Source: Rhodopirellula halodulae
GTDB taxonomy: Bacteria; Planctomycetota; Planctomycetia; Pirellulales; Pirellulaceae
Reading direction: 5' to 3'
DNA length: 64,000 nt
Assembly (NCBI RefSeq): GCF_020966775.1
Contig: NZ_JAJKFV010000011.1
Coordinates: forward strand, 299,023 to 363,022
Positions 9,001 to 17,902 of the stretch are shown piece by piece. The notes beneath the pieces were generated by a model. That model worked only from the letters and a program-made list of their open reading frames with translations. It had not been told where the DNA came from and made no database searches. Both the position numbers and the translations under genes were made by a program. The first letter of the stretch is position 1. Every line of letters begins with the position of its first letter.

Positions 9001-9618
9001 TCACCTTGTCCTCAATACTCTAGCTGGTGAACCAACTGCCACTGAATATTCCGGTATGTCCTTTGTGACAACTGAGTTTGCTCCGATTACAGCTCCATCA
9101 CCTATTTCAACACCACCAACGACCATGCACCCGCGACCAATCCACACATTTTTGCCGATCAGAATACTGCTGCCTGTGTAGCCCTGCTCCTTTATAGGCG
9201 TGCAACGATCTGAGAACGCATGGTTGTAGTCCCTTATACTAGTGTATTCTCCAATTGACGTACCTTCACCAACAGTGATCCCATACAAGGCAGTTAGAAC
9301 ACAACCATCATTGATCGTCACGTTCTCTTCGAGACGTATTGGAGCAGTCTTGCCGCCCTGAAAAACGCAACGTTTTCCGATCCGCACAAAATCATGCAAA
9401 ACGATTGGACAGCAAGGAACGACGAACGATGGTAAACCGTCAATCCTAACCCCCCTTCCGATCTGGGAGAAGCCGTAGCGGCCGATCGTCTTGAAGTAAT
9501 ACAGCCAGAATCGTTGGCGAACGAACCGAGACGCATACCACAGCAACGCGAATGGAAGCCTAACGCCATAACGACCCACCAAGTACTCAAGGTCCTGAGC
9601 AATTTGCCGCCCCCTCAT
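9001..9618 (-). CDS. hexapeptide-repeat acyltransferase
   Basis: A 205-residue acyltransferase with left-handed beta-helix repeats, ending in [10 protein letters not shown]. Visible motifs are [24 protein letters not shown], the acceptor-site [10 protein letters not shown], and [19 protein letters not shown]. The start overlaps the stop of the upstream GT4 by four bases (ATGA), so the two are translationally coupled. It probably acetylates a sugar during repeat-unit assembly; the specific substrate is not visible. Confidence 0.88.
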   Translation of the reverse strand: MRGRQIAQDLEYLVGRYGVRLPFALLWYASRFVRQRFWLYYFKTIGRYGFSQIGRGVRIDGLPSFVVPCCPIVLHDFVRIGKRCVFQGGKTAPIRLEENVTINDGCVLTALYGITVGEGTSIGEYTSIRDYNHAFSDRCTPIKEQGYTGSSILIGKNVWIGRGCMVVGGVEIGDGAVIGANSVVTKDIPEYSVAVGSPARVLRTR

Positions 9619-10823
9619 AGGTTTGCTTCCACATTCTTTTCGTTAACCACATCGCGAAGAGCCGCTTCATAGTTTGCAAACTGGAAATCGCGAATTGAAT
9701 TAAGTGAATTCGAGGCAATAGTATTTCGATACTCATCATCCGATGCCAGACGTCCAATCGCACCAACAAACCCATCAACATCGCCTGCTTCAAACTCAAA
9801 CCCATTGAAAGAATGTTGAACAACTGAACCCGTTTGCTTTGTAGTCACTACAGGCAAACCGAATGACATCGCCTCATAAGTTGCGACCGAAGAACCTTCC
9901 AGATAACTTGGTAGAAAAAACGCTCCAGCCTCAATCAACTTATTTTTCAGAGCGGGGTGCGGCAAAACACCAAGGTACTCAACGTTCGAATTGCCGTACC
10001 GGGAAGAATACGCATCAAATTCTTCAGACACTGACCCGGCGACTTGAAATACAATATTGTCAATCCGCCTCAGCACTTTAGCTACCCGAAAGAGATCTTC
10101 TAGCCCCTTTCGCCGTGCATCGTTGCCTACGAAAAGCACCTTCATTTTTGAACTTGTCCTAACCGGTAGCGTGGATAGTGGTTTGAAAGGAGTCCAGTAA
10201 GGGAGCACCCTGATTTTGTGCGTCGGAACACCGTAGGACCTTAGTTCGTCAAAGACGAATTGCGAGGGAGCAAGAATTAAGTCTGCCAGCTCCCACTCTC
10301 TACTTTCCCTTTCACCAAGGCTACGAAAGTGATCCCGCCACAAATCGCAATCGGACGGTTCACCGTACGCGGAGAGTGCTTTCGCCTGACTTTGTCTCGG
10401 AGCAACACACTGCTCAAGAACCTTCGTTTTGGCTGAGCAACTTTCAAACACCTCTTTGGCGGCCGTATCTAGGCAATAGACCGTGTCTGGCACGTGATTA
10501 CTAAGACCAACGGACCTGAGATAGCACTTAGCGAGCGACGCCGCTGCAGCTATTTGCATTTCGTACTTCCGATGCTCTGGCTTGAATCGCAGGTGATACC
10601 TCAACTTCAAACCAGCGACGTAATCACAATGCAGCGTACCACATTTGAGATCCACAGCGTAGCGATCAGCAGAAACGCGAGACGGCAAAGCAACCCTACC
10701 AAACAGATGGTTGCGAAATGCGATATCTGTGCACAAAACACCTAGTTGCGACGCCTTATCAAATACCTTTGCGACATCAAAAGACCGTCGTGGCGTGAGT
10801 TGAACCACATCGACCACAGGCAT
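9615..10823 (-). CDS. glycosyltransferase family 4
   Basis: A 402-residue GT-B transferase. The C-terminal domain carries KVLFVGNDARRKGLEDLF, the helix following VEYLGVLPHPALKNKL, and the GT4 donor-site motif PSYLEGSSVATYEAMSFGLP. The N-terminal half is divergent, as is usual for acceptor domains. The gene overlaps the downstream acyltransferase by four bases and touches the upstream polymerase through a TAATG junction, placing it in a tightly coupled operon segment. It would add a sugar to the lipid-linked oligosaccharide in the cytoplasm. Confidence 0.9.
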   Translation of the reverse strand: MPVVDVVQLTPRRSFDVAKVFDKASQLGVLCTDIAFRNHLFGRVALPSRVSADRYAVDLKCGTLHCDYVAGLKLRYHLRFKPEHRKYEMQIAAAASLAKCYLRSVGLSNHVPDTVYCLDTAAKEVFESCSAKTKVLEQCVAPRQSQAKALSAYGEPSDCDLWRDHFRSLGERESREWELADLILAPSQFVFDELRSYGVPTHKIRVLPYWTPFKPLSTLPVRTSSKMKVLFVGNDARRKGLEDLFRVAKVLRRIDNIVFQVAGSVSEEFDAYSSRYGNSNVEYLGVLPHPALKNKLIEAGAFFLPSYLEGSSVATYEAMSFGLPVVTTKQTGSVVQHSFNGFEFEAGDVDGFVGAIGRLASDDEYRNTIASNSLNSIRDFQFANYEAALRDVVNEKNVEANL

Positions 10824-12199
10824 TATAGAATCTCCTCTGGCGTATGCAGCTTGCTCGCATCCACGGTTCTGTTGCGGACTATTTTGCTACGCGCAACCAG
10901 CTTGGGAAACAAATATAGGCAAACATAGACAAGACATGTCCAAGGCAAAGCCAACACCGGGCAAGCTGAAAATGAATCATAAATAGTAAACGGAATAAAA
11001 ACTGTCAGGACGCAATAAATCAATCGCAACCTTGCGTCGTTGGAAGCAAAGCAGGTGTCATAGAGCTTGGCTACGAGCACACCAAAGGCGACGAAGTAGA
11101 ACACGCCAAACCAACCAAACGCCAAGAACGCGTCTCCAAAACCGAATCTTGTTAGGTAGAATTTACTATTTGAGTACGCAACATGAGAATCTGAAGCGGT
11201 CGCCCTAACCACATCTAAGTCAGGCTGCGGAAACTGAAACGCAGCCTTAACCGCATCACCGAACAGAGTAGAACTCACATACTGAAAAGTTATTTTATTA
11301 ATAAACTCAACGCCATATGAATAGCTGCCTGTCTTCTCTACGGCAGCCATATCTTTCGATACCTCAATCACTTCATTTGTCCCTTCTCCAGCAATGCCAC
11401 CTTGCAACTCATCTGAAAAGCTAATACTTGCCACTTCAGAGAACTCAAAATTGCGAGTAAATGCCCTGATCGACGGCAACAAAAAGAAAACAAACAGCAC
11501 AAAAAGAACCCCTAGCCCAATTTGCCTGGGACTAAGTGTTTTGCCGTTGATAGCCCATAGCGGAACCAGGATTGACAATGGCAGGAACAAGGTATCACTT
11601 CGCCGACCGGAAATAAAAATAAACGGCAATGACGATAGCACGCACACAATAAATATCGCCAGGCAATTCCTGTTGCGAGTCAAGAGAAAACCGCCCCAGG
11701 CGAGAACTTGTATTGGCCGCAAAAGCCTCGCGAAAAACAGAAAGATAGCAAAGCTTCCACCGAGCACGCTGCCGTATTCGGTCGGGTTGATCTGCGATAG
11801 CGACGCGAGTGCAACGAGCAAAAATGGCACCAACGACAAACTCAACAATGAACCCGAAATATTTCGCTTCGGCTTATCGGGTTTACTTCGAAATCGCCTG
11901 AATCTTTTATAGAAATGGATTGCTGACACCATGCAAATCAAAGCAAACCATGCGAAACGCAAGAATTCAGCGCTGGCCATCCGATCAGAATTGCCAAGGT
12001 TGGCTATGAGCGTCGGCAACACCATTACAGAAAACGTTGCCGAAATCAGGAACGGAAGCTGATACGCGAGAGCGGGGTTCTTCCTCGTGCGTAGCAACTC
12101 ACCTGTAACAACCCCGGTTAGCAGGAACACCGGTACGCATTTCAATACTGTATCGCTCAACATTAGCTGCACTATCATACTGACAAGAGCACTTCGCAT
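10823..12199 (-). CDS. Wzy-like oligosaccharide repeat-unit polymerase
   Basis: A 458-residue polytopic membrane protein with about 10-12 hydrophobic segments and no soluble domain. A larger periplasmic-type loop (around residues 250-330) is rich in acidic and polar residues. Such proteins share little sequence, so the call rests on topology, size and position between the flippase and glycosyltransferases. Wzy joins flipped repeat units into the polymer at the periplasmic face. Its stop is fused to the next start (TAATG). It could instead be another multi-span export component, but the locus lacks any other polymerase candidate. Confidence 0.7.
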   Translation of the reverse strand: MRSALVSMIVQLMLSDTVLKCVPVFLLTGVVTGELLRTRKNPALAYQLPFLISATFSVMVLPTLIANLGNSDRMASAEFLRFAWFALICMVSAIHFYKRFRRFRSKPDKPKRNISGSLLSLSLVPFLLVALASLSQINPTEYGSVLGGSFAIFLFFARLLRPIQVLAWGGFLLTRNRNCLAIFIVCVLSSLPFIFISGRRSDTLFLPLSILVPLWAINGKTLSPRQIGLGVLFVLFVFFLLPSIRAFTRNFEFSEVASISFSDELQGGIAGEGTNEVIEVSKDMAAVEKTGSYSYGVEFINKITFQYVSSTLFGDAVKAAFQFPQPDLDVVRATASDSHVAYSNSKFYLTRFGFGDAFLAFGWFGVFYFVAFGVLVAKLYDTCFASNDARLRLIYCVLTVFIPFTIYDSFSACPVLALPWTCLVYVCLYLFPKLVARSKIVRNRTVDASKLHTPEEIL

Positions 12200-12408
12200 T
12201 TTGTCCTAGATGGCAACTCTTCGCTGACATCACATAATCCAAAGCGAATCTGGTTCGACTACATCGCCTGAATCGCATTAACAGCGGTCAACCTGACTAT
12301 GGAAACACGCATTGAAATCGGCACTGTGTTTTTCTCTTGAGACCTGAAAAACAGCCAGCAGGGGGTAGCTTCGAATACTGGACTGGAACAAAGGAGACCG
12401 CCACAGCG

Positions 12409-13761
12409 CTATGTTATGGAGCGTTCAACCTTAGCCCACCTAGCGTCCCCCAGGATTCTATAGCACTCGTAGGCGGCAAAAGGAATAACCAGGAAATCGA
12501 AGAGAATCACTGACATAGCCGCTCCGGGAAGACCATTGGTCATCGTCAACTGATAGCAGATCGGAATGGTAACCAGGCATAACACGAGATACCAAAAAGC
12601 AAAACGTTCGTGTTCGTTTGACGCATTAATCAACGTCGTATAACCAAACCAAATCGCACTTGTTGGTATCGTAAGAACGAACAGACGCAGCACGGTTTGA
12701 TCAAGTTCGACCATCGATCCCGTCCATTGCTGATAGATCATTGGCCCGAAGAGCACTAGCGAAAACGAAGCAATCATTGCGACGACGCCGTTTAATAAGA
12801 GAGTGATCCTAAGAAGCCGTCTAACCTTGTCGAATTCCCCTAGCCCAAGCAAAGTGGTGTACTCCGGCCAAACCGATTGCCCTAGCAGGTTAAAGATTTG
12901 CTGAGCGGACCGGACAAGCGTCCGGCAAGTACTAAACCCAACCACCGCAAGTGGGCCGAGTGCCGAATTCACAACAAGGACAGTTCCCTGAAGTAAAAAT
13001 GCATTTCCCAACGGGAACACACAGTAGGCAAGCCCCTTCCGAAAGCAGCGGGTGAAATCGTTGTAATTGCAACCCGCTAGTCCGAGCTTCAATTCTGGGC
13101 AAATGCGCAACCCAAAGAATAGACCTGCGGAAGCGAATGCGATATTTGCGAGCAAGAGAGCAGTGGCGGCTGCGGAAACAGACCTAAAAAAGTGCAGTGC
13201 AATTACCAGCAGGCATAGAGTCACGAGTGGGCGTGTTGAACGCAACAAGATTGCAAGGTCAGCTCTACCTTTCGAACGAAATAACGCATCGCCAAGTGAT
13301 CCCTGGAGACCGACGATTGAAGCACAGCAAAGTACAATGAGTATCAATTTCAGTCTATTCTCCGAAATATTCGCCACGCCAAGGAGTCCGCCCCAGTTTA
13401 CCAATGGAACCCCAACAGCTACGATCGCCATAACAGCAGCAGAGACACTTATGATTCCCACAAGTGCCGAATGAAAGACTCGCTCTGCCGCCTTCCAATC
13501 ACCTGTTGCGGACTTCAGGGAGATTTCATTTGCAGCAACCGCCCCAAATCCTACGTCCGCCATCGAGAGCCACGCAGGAATCGATGAAAGAACGATCCAA
13601 ACCGCGTAAGTTCCCGGCCCTAGATAAGCTAAGAAAATCGGAACCTGGGCAACCGTCACCAGGCTGCCTGAGATCTTCCCAAACGAAGACGCCGAAATGT
13701 TTGACAATAGTCGTTTTTTTATTGACGTCTTTGAGCTCATCAGCATCCTTCTCTTATGCAT
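12409..13761 (-). CDS. Wzx-like polysaccharide flippase (MOP superfamily)
   Basis: A 450-residue membrane protein with 12-14 predicted spans. The N-terminus (ISASSFGKISGSLVTVAQVPIFLAYLG) has the pattern of polysaccharide_synt/MVF-type flippases, and the second half repeats it. It would move the undecaprenyl-linked repeat unit across the inner membrane. In-frame starts at 13743 or 13740 are alternatives to 13761. A 209-bp gap without an evident gene separates it from the polymerase, so a separate promoter there is possible. Confidence 0.85.
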   Translation of the reverse strand: MHKRRMLMSSKTSIKKRLLSNISASSFGKISGSLVTVAQVPIFLAYLGPGTYAVWIVLSSIPAWLSMADVGFGAVAANEISLKSATGDWKAAERVFHSALVGIISVSAAVMAIVAVGVPLVNWGGLLGVANISENRLKLILIVLCCASIVGLQGSLGDALFRSKGRADLAILLRSTRPLVTLCLLVIALHFFRSVSAAATALLLANIAFASAGLFFGLRICPELKLGLAGCNYNDFTRCFRKGLAYCVFPLGNAFLLQGTVLVVNSALGPLAVVGFSTCRTLVRSAQQIFNLLGQSVWPEYTTLLGLGEFDKVRRLLRITLLLNGVVAMIASFSLVLFGPMIYQQWTGSMVELDQTVLRLFVLTIPTSAIWFGYTTLINASNEHERFAFWYLVLCLVTIPICYQLTMTNGLPGAAMSVILFDFLVIPFAAYECYRILGDARWAKVERSIT

Positions 13762-13799
13762 AGCAGCGAAAGTCTATCGCTTCCATCGGACACTCGCCA

Positions 13800-14741
13800 C
13801 TAACGGTCAAGTTCCTGGACACTACACGCCCAGTCAAAATACCTTTCTATTTCATCACGCAATGTAGCCTCGCATGTAAAACCGATTGTCTTCAATTTTG
13901 TGCAGTCTGCTTGCCACTTTGCAGGATCTCCCGTTCTGCTCGCACCTGAAAATTCGAGACCGAGGTTTGTGTTGCTTGCAGCAAGCATGGTAGCGGCAAC
14001 GTCGCGAACAGTCGTCTGCTTACCGCTGGCTACATTGAACACAGAACTTGAGTTCTCAATATCGCATTGTGCGATATTGAGAGCTGCCCTGGCAATATCT
14101 GAAGCATGAACATAGTCCCGTGTCTCCTCTCCGGTCCCAAACAGGCCTATCTTCTCTTGCCCTGACCTGCTCGCCTCATTGATCTTCATCGCAATATCCC
14201 AGAGCAGTTGTTTGCGAAGTCCAGTCCCATAGGCAGAGAAAATCCTCATGACACTTACGCGAATGCCGTACAAACGGGCATATTCGGCGGCGAGAGTCTC
14301 GACTACCTTTTTGTGGATTCCGTAAGGCGAAATAGGGCAAAGAGGATGTTCTTCAGTTATTGGCAATTCGGTCGGTTCGCCATAGACCGCAGCACTAGAG
14401 GCGACAATGCAATGACAGTCGGCTTGATGCTTAGCAAGATACAGAAGCAGGTTAGCCGTCCCCGGCAACGCAGCTAAAAAATCTTGGTATGGGAAGTTAA
14501 CAGACAAAGGTACGTGACTGGACGCAGCCAAATGAAAACAAAACTTGAACTTGGTGTCAACAAACGCCTCCTCAAGCGAACAAGCCTCAAGGTTCCCGTG
14601 GACAAATCTCGCCCAATCAATATTACCCGGATCGTTACTCCTTGCTACGCAATACACACGATAGCCTTGCGCCAAGCAATGTCGGGCAATATATTTCCCC
14701 AGGAAGCCATTGCCGCCAGTTATTAGCACAGAATCATTCAT
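13800..14741 (-). CDS. NAD-dependent sugar epimerase/dehydratase (GalE-like SDR)
   Basis: A 313-residue extended short-chain dehydrogenase. The NAD-binding loop is TGGNGFLGKYIARHC at the N-terminus, and the active-site pattern is a Ser-rich strand (VASSAAVYGEP) followed by SPYGIHK with the Tyr-xxx-Lys pair near residue 145. It would epimerise or dehydrate a nucleotide-activated sugar for this polysaccharide; substrate cannot be fixed. It overlaps the upstream glycosyltransferase by four bases. Because the second epimerase gene of the locus is frameshifted, this may be the only working one. Confidence 0.9.
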   Translation of the reverse strand: MNDSVLITGGNGFLGKYIARHCLAQGYRVYCVARSNDPGNIDWARFVHGNLEACSLEEAFVDTKFKFCFHLAASSHVPLSVNFPYQDFLAALPGTANLLLYLAKHQADCHCIVASSAAVYGEPTELPITEEHPLCPISPYGIHKKVVETLAAEYARLYGIRVSVMRIFSAYGTGLRKQLLWDIAMKINEASRSGQEKIGLFGTGEETRDYVHASDIARAALNIAQCDIENSSSVFNVASGKQTTVRDVAATMLAASNTNLGLEFSGASRTGDPAKWQADCTKLKTIGFTCEATLRDEIERYFDWACSVQELDR

Positions 14742-15835
14742 TGATTAAAGTAGACCTCTGGGCTTTTGAGCATTTCACGCCATGTATCTTCATGTACGGA
14801 GCGGGACTGGTGGCAACTAAACCATGACTTCAAGCGTTGGTTGTTGAAAACCTTCCGCTGGATCCGATCGATAAACCTAATCAAGCCAGCGTTCAACGCA
14901 GTTCTCCCCGTTTCTACAACGAGTGCATCGTCGTTCTCAATCAAACAGTCCGCGATTGCGCCAACGTTGCAACTAAGAAACGGCAGGCCAACACTCGCGG
15001 ACTCTAGCAACACTAGAGGCAAACCTTCGGTTCGTTGGCTGGGGGCGACCAATCCGTGATAACTTGCAAGCAACTTCGAATATTCATCCCCACCAGGGTA
15101 CACTCCCTTTATAGCAACCGTCTCCGAGAGAAAAGCAGATTCTCCTATAGCGCTCCGAAGAGCACTCTCCTCCGGACCACGCCCCCAAATGTCAAGTGAT
15201 ACATCCTTCCTTCCTAGTTCAGACAAAGCAGCTAAAAGGACAGCTAGACCTTTGTTTGCAGCGAGCCGGCCGAAATACGCTAGTTGAATGTTGCCGGAGT
15301 TTTGCCAATTGTTCGCGAGTTGAGTGCTCACGTATATTTGATGGAAGCATGGCAGAGGTTTGAGCGGTCCGTCGTATTGCATTTTCGAGATGATCGGCTC
15401 GGACAACTTTTGAGATTGAACCGCAACTGCGTCGTATCCAGCTATCATTTCCTTCAGCAACTTGCTTTTTGGCTGATAGTCATCAGTGACTACCTGAAAA
15501 ATTTTGTAAGGTCGTTCTCCGAGAGCCCTTCCCATGGCGGCGTATCCGCGCCCGCAAGCGGTACTAATGAGTAAATCTGGATGAAATTTTTTCGCCTTAG
15601 CTATAGCGCTATACCAACTCAGTGTTTTAAGGAATTGGCCGGTCAGTTTTCCGTTTTTCCCAACCACACTTGCCGAGTGCTGTACCTTTCCATCTGGGTT
15701 TTGGTCTGAGTCGCGAATACAAATCGAAAACACTTCATGGCCTTCGTTTCTAAGAAACTTCACCAATTCATCGAAATGTACCTGGAGTCCTCCGTTAAGA
15801 CCTCCTGAACCTAACACGCATATTCTTTTTTTCAT
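14738..15835 (-). CDS. glycosyltransferase family 4
   Basis: A 365-residue GT-B enzyme. The N-terminus has the loop GSGGLNGGLQVHFDELVKFL, and the C-terminal domain has LAYFGRLAANKGLAVLL near residue 190 and the GT4 motif RTEGLPLVLLESASVGLP near residue 270. It is coupled to the epimerase gene through an ATGA overlap. It acts on the cytoplasmic face during repeat-unit assembly; the transferred sugar is unknown. A 208-bp non-coding gap separates it from gmd upstream. Confidence 0.9.
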   Translation of the reverse strand: MKKRICVLGSGGLNGGLQVHFDELVKFLRNEGHEVFSICIRDSDQNPDGKVQHSASVVGKNGKLTGQFLKTLSWYSAIAKAKKFHPDLLISTACGRGYAAMGRALGERPYKIFQVVTDDYQPKSKLLKEMIAGYDAVAVQSQKLSEPIISKMQYDGPLKPLPCFHQIYVSTQLANNWQNSGNIQLAYFGRLAANKGLAVLLAALSELGRKDVSLDIWGRGPEESALRSAIGESAFLSETVAIKGVYPGGDEYSKLLASYHGLVAPSQRTEGLPLVLLESASVGLPFLSCNVGAIADCLIENDDALVVETGRTALNAGLIRFIDRIQRKVFNNQRLKSWFSCHQSRSVHEDTWREMLKSPEVYFNQ

Positions 15836-16043
15836 CTGATTGAAATACGGATCCTGAACGGGTCGATGCGAATGGGCTGCGGGGATGCAAAGTTGAGAAA
15901 GAGTAACTTGAGATTTGTTCTTTCGACAGACTGCGGTATCGTAGCTAGAACAGTTGAGCTAACCCAGAAGCGTCGCTCCAAGTACCACAAAGCCCAAATC
16001 TAAATGCATTTCAGCTGCGAGCATGGCGGATGCAATTCTACGT

Positions 16044-17180
16044 TCACTCGACCGCCACGCTGACGCTATGCCCGTGTTTTTTAAGCAAGGCATGTCGCCT
16101 CGCAATGTCGAGGTCGCTTTCGACCATCTCGGCGCACATTTCCTCGACGGTGATTTCGGGGACCCAACCAAGACGCTCTTTGGCTTTGGCGGGGTCGCCG
16201 AGCAGGGTTTCGACTTCCGCCGGGCGGAAGTAGCGGGGGTCGACTTTGACAATCACGTCGCCGACGGAAATCGCGGGGGCTCTTTCGGAATCGGTGATCT
16301 TGGTGACGGTGGCGATCTCGTCGACACCCTCCCCACTGAACTCGACTTCCATTCCGGCCTCTTCCGCGGACATGCGGACGAATTCTCGCACGGTGATCTG
16401 CTTGCCGGTCGCGATCACAAAGTCCTCGGCGACTTCCTGCTGCAACATCATCCACTGCATTCGCACGTAGTCTTTGGCGTGCCCCCAATCCCTGAGCGCA
16501 TCCATGTTGCCGAGGTACAGGCAGGGCTCGAGGCCTTGAGCAATGTTGGCCATCCCTCGGGTGATCTTGCGGGTCACGAAGGTCTCGCCACGACGGGGGC
16601 TCTCGTGGTTGAACAGGATCCCGTTGCAGGCATACATCCCATAGGACTCGCGGTAGTTGACCGTGATCCAGTACGCGTACATCTTCGCGGCCGCGTACGG
16701 TGAGCGAGGGTAAAACGGCGTGGTTTCCTTCTGCGGGATCTCCTGCACCAGCCCAAACAACTCGGACGTGCTGGCTTGGTAGAATCGGGTCTTCTCCTCC
16801 AGCCCTAGGAACCGGATCGCTTCCAGCAATCTCAGCGTGCCCAAGCCGTCGACGTCGGCGGTGTACTCGGGGGATTCAAACGAGACCGCGACGTGGGACT
16901 GGGCCCCCAGGTTGTACACCTCGTCGGGCTGGACCTCGGCCATGATCCGGGTCAGGTTGCTGGTGTCGGTCAGGTCGCCGTAGTGCAGCTTGAAGCGAGC
17001 GTCTGAGCCATTTTGGGTGCATTGGGCCTGCGGCGACTGGTAGATGTGATCGACACGCTGCGTGTTGAAAGAGGACGCTCGACGCTTGATCCCGTGGACT
17101 TCGTAACCTTTTTCCAGCAACAGCTCCGCGAGGTAGGAACCGTCCTGGCCGGTTACGCCGGTGATGAGCGCTTTTTTCAT
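16044..17180 (-). CDS. gmd: GDP-mannose 4,6-dehydratase
   Basis: Converts GDP-D-mannose to GDP-4-keto-6-deoxy-mannose, precursor of GDP-fucose, rhamnose or perosamine-type sugars. The 378-residue protein has the Gmd signatures [16 protein letters not shown] at the start, the catalytic [12 protein letters not shown], the [12 protein letters not shown] block, and [14 protein letters not shown] near the end. The start is set at 17180 (MKKALITG), which matches the family; the frame is open for 83 more codons upstream but only because it crosses a 7-bp tandem array. That array abuts the ATG directly, so there is no Shine-Dalgarno sequence. No downstream fcl or rmd partner is visible in the window. 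Confidence 0.95.
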   Translation of the reverse strand: MKKALITGVTGQDGSYLAELLLEKGYEVHGIKRRASSFNTQRVDHIYQSPQAQCTQNGSDARFKLHYGDLTDTSNLTRIMAEVQPDEVYNLGAQSHVAVSFESPEYTADVDGLGTLRLLEAIRFLGLEEKTRFYQASTSELFGLVQEIPQKETTPFYPRSPYAAAKMYAYWITVNYRESYGMYACNGILFNHESPRRGETFVTRKITRGMANIAQGLEPCLYLGNMDALRDWGHAKDYVRMQWMMLQQEVAEDFVIATGKQITVREFVRMSAEEAGMEVEFSGEGVDEIATVTKITDSERAPAISVGDVIVKVDPRYFRPAEVETLLGDPAKAKERLGWVPEITVEEMCAEMVESDLDIARRHALLKKHGHSVSVAVE

Positions 17181-17313
17181 AGTTGCGAGTTGCGAGTTGC
17201 GAGTTGCGAGTTGCGAGTTGCGAGTTGCGAGTTGCGAGTTGCGAGTTGCGAGTTGCGAGTTGCGAGTTGCGAGTTGCGAGTTGCGAGGGGCGAGGGGCGA
17301 GGGGCGAGGGGCG
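17181..17313. repeat. 7-bp tandem arrays (AGTTGCG)n and (GAGGGGC)n upstream of gmd
   Basis: About 15 copies of AGTTGCG run from the base next to the gmd ATG to about 17286. Four copies of the related heptamer GAGGGGC follow to about 17313. Because three units make 21 bp, all three frames through the array translate to a 7-residue repeat, and on the gmd strand the frame stays open. Short partial copies of the same unit occur at 17730-17750 and 19668-19690. Slippage would change the leader length of gmd by 7 bp per event. Confidence 0.95.
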
Positions 17314-17359
17314 TTTTTCTCGTGTCTCGCGACTAGCCGCTCGCTACTTTCTCTAACCG

Positions 17360-17704
17360 CTACTCTCTTCTGTGTCGTTGAATCAATGCACCCAGCATTC
17401 GCCCGAGCTGCAAGGCTTCGTCTGCCCATTGCTGACCGTCGGGCTTTTCAATGTAACCGGCTTCGATTCCGATCAAAATCTGCGTCCGAAGTTCGCCCGC
17501 CGAACCTTTCGCGTAGGCTAAGAATCTCGCGATCTCTTTTTCGCTGTCTCGCTCGTAACCTTCGGCGATATCGGATGGAATCGAAAGCCCGCTACGAGTG
17601 AGCTGGTCTCGAAACCCGAAGTCCCTCAAGGCTTTCGTTTGCTGATAGAGCGTTGCAGAAAGCCGAGCCGAGCGTTTCCAAACTTCGAGGTTTTCGTAGG
17701 ACAC
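17360..17704 (-). CDS. four-helix-bundle protein (23S rRNA intervening-sequence family)
   Basis: A protein of about 115 residues of the S23/IVS family: helical, starting [20 protein letters not shown] and containing the conserved [20 protein letters not shown]. The start is set at a GTG (17704) because the conserved region begins there; a longer frame to 17788 only adds low-complexity basic sequence. Family members were first seen inside 23S rRNA of Leptospira and relatives, and the same fold serves as the Avd accessory protein of diversity-generating retroelements. Here it stands alone between two heptamer arrays, with no rRNA or reverse transcriptase nearby. Its role is unknown; such genes often sit in polysaccharide loci. 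Confidence 0.82.
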   Translation of the reverse strand: MSYENLEVWKRSARLSATLYQQTKALRDFGFRDQLTRSGLSIPSDIAEGYERDSEKEIARFLAYAKGSAGELRTQILIGIEAGYIEKPDGQQWADEALQLGRMLGALIQRHRRE

Positions 17705-17751
17705 GGGACAGGACTTTGTTTTTTTGGATAGTTGCGAGCGGCGAGTTGGAT

Positions 17752-17777
17752 GTAGCCGGATTCGCCGAGAACTCGGA
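17752..17777. repeat. REP-like palindrome with GTAG foot
   Basis: GTAG followed by the imperfect stem CCGGATTCG-CCGAGA-ACTCGG. It belongs to the AATTC-core family found at 19789, 19933, 20246, 23888, 24080, 24361, 26018 and 26153. It lies inside the N-terminal extension that was rejected for the four-helix gene. Confidence 0.75.
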
Positions 17778-17792
17778 AGGGAGGACAAAGCG

Positions 17793-17848
17793 GTTTCTCG
17801 TTTCTCGTTTCTCGTTTCTCGTTTCTCGTTTCTCGTTTCTCGTTTCTT
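17793..17848. repeat. 7-bp tandem array (GTTTCTC)n
   Basis: About eight copies of GTTTCTC between the four-helix gene and the sugar-transferase gene. It is the third heptamer unit in this locus and differs in sequence from the other two. Together with the array at 17181 it brackets the four-helix gene. Confidence 0.95.
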
Positions 17849-17902
17849 TCTAAAAACTGACGACTAAAAACTAGAAACTCTTGCTGTATTTGCTCCGCAA
17901 AT

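Noticed and set aside
17181-17429. 83-residue N-terminal extension of GDP-mannose dehydratase
   Set aside because: The extension is a translated tandem array plus non-conserved sequence; the family start MKKALITG fits 17180.
17360-17704. Diversity-generating retroelement suggested by the Avd-like four-helix protein
   Set aside because: No reverse transcriptase, template repeat or variable-repeat gene is in the window.
17181-17848. CRISPR-like look of the short regular repeats
   Set aside because: The units are 7 bp and contiguous without spacers, and no cas gene is present, so these are simple tandem repeats.
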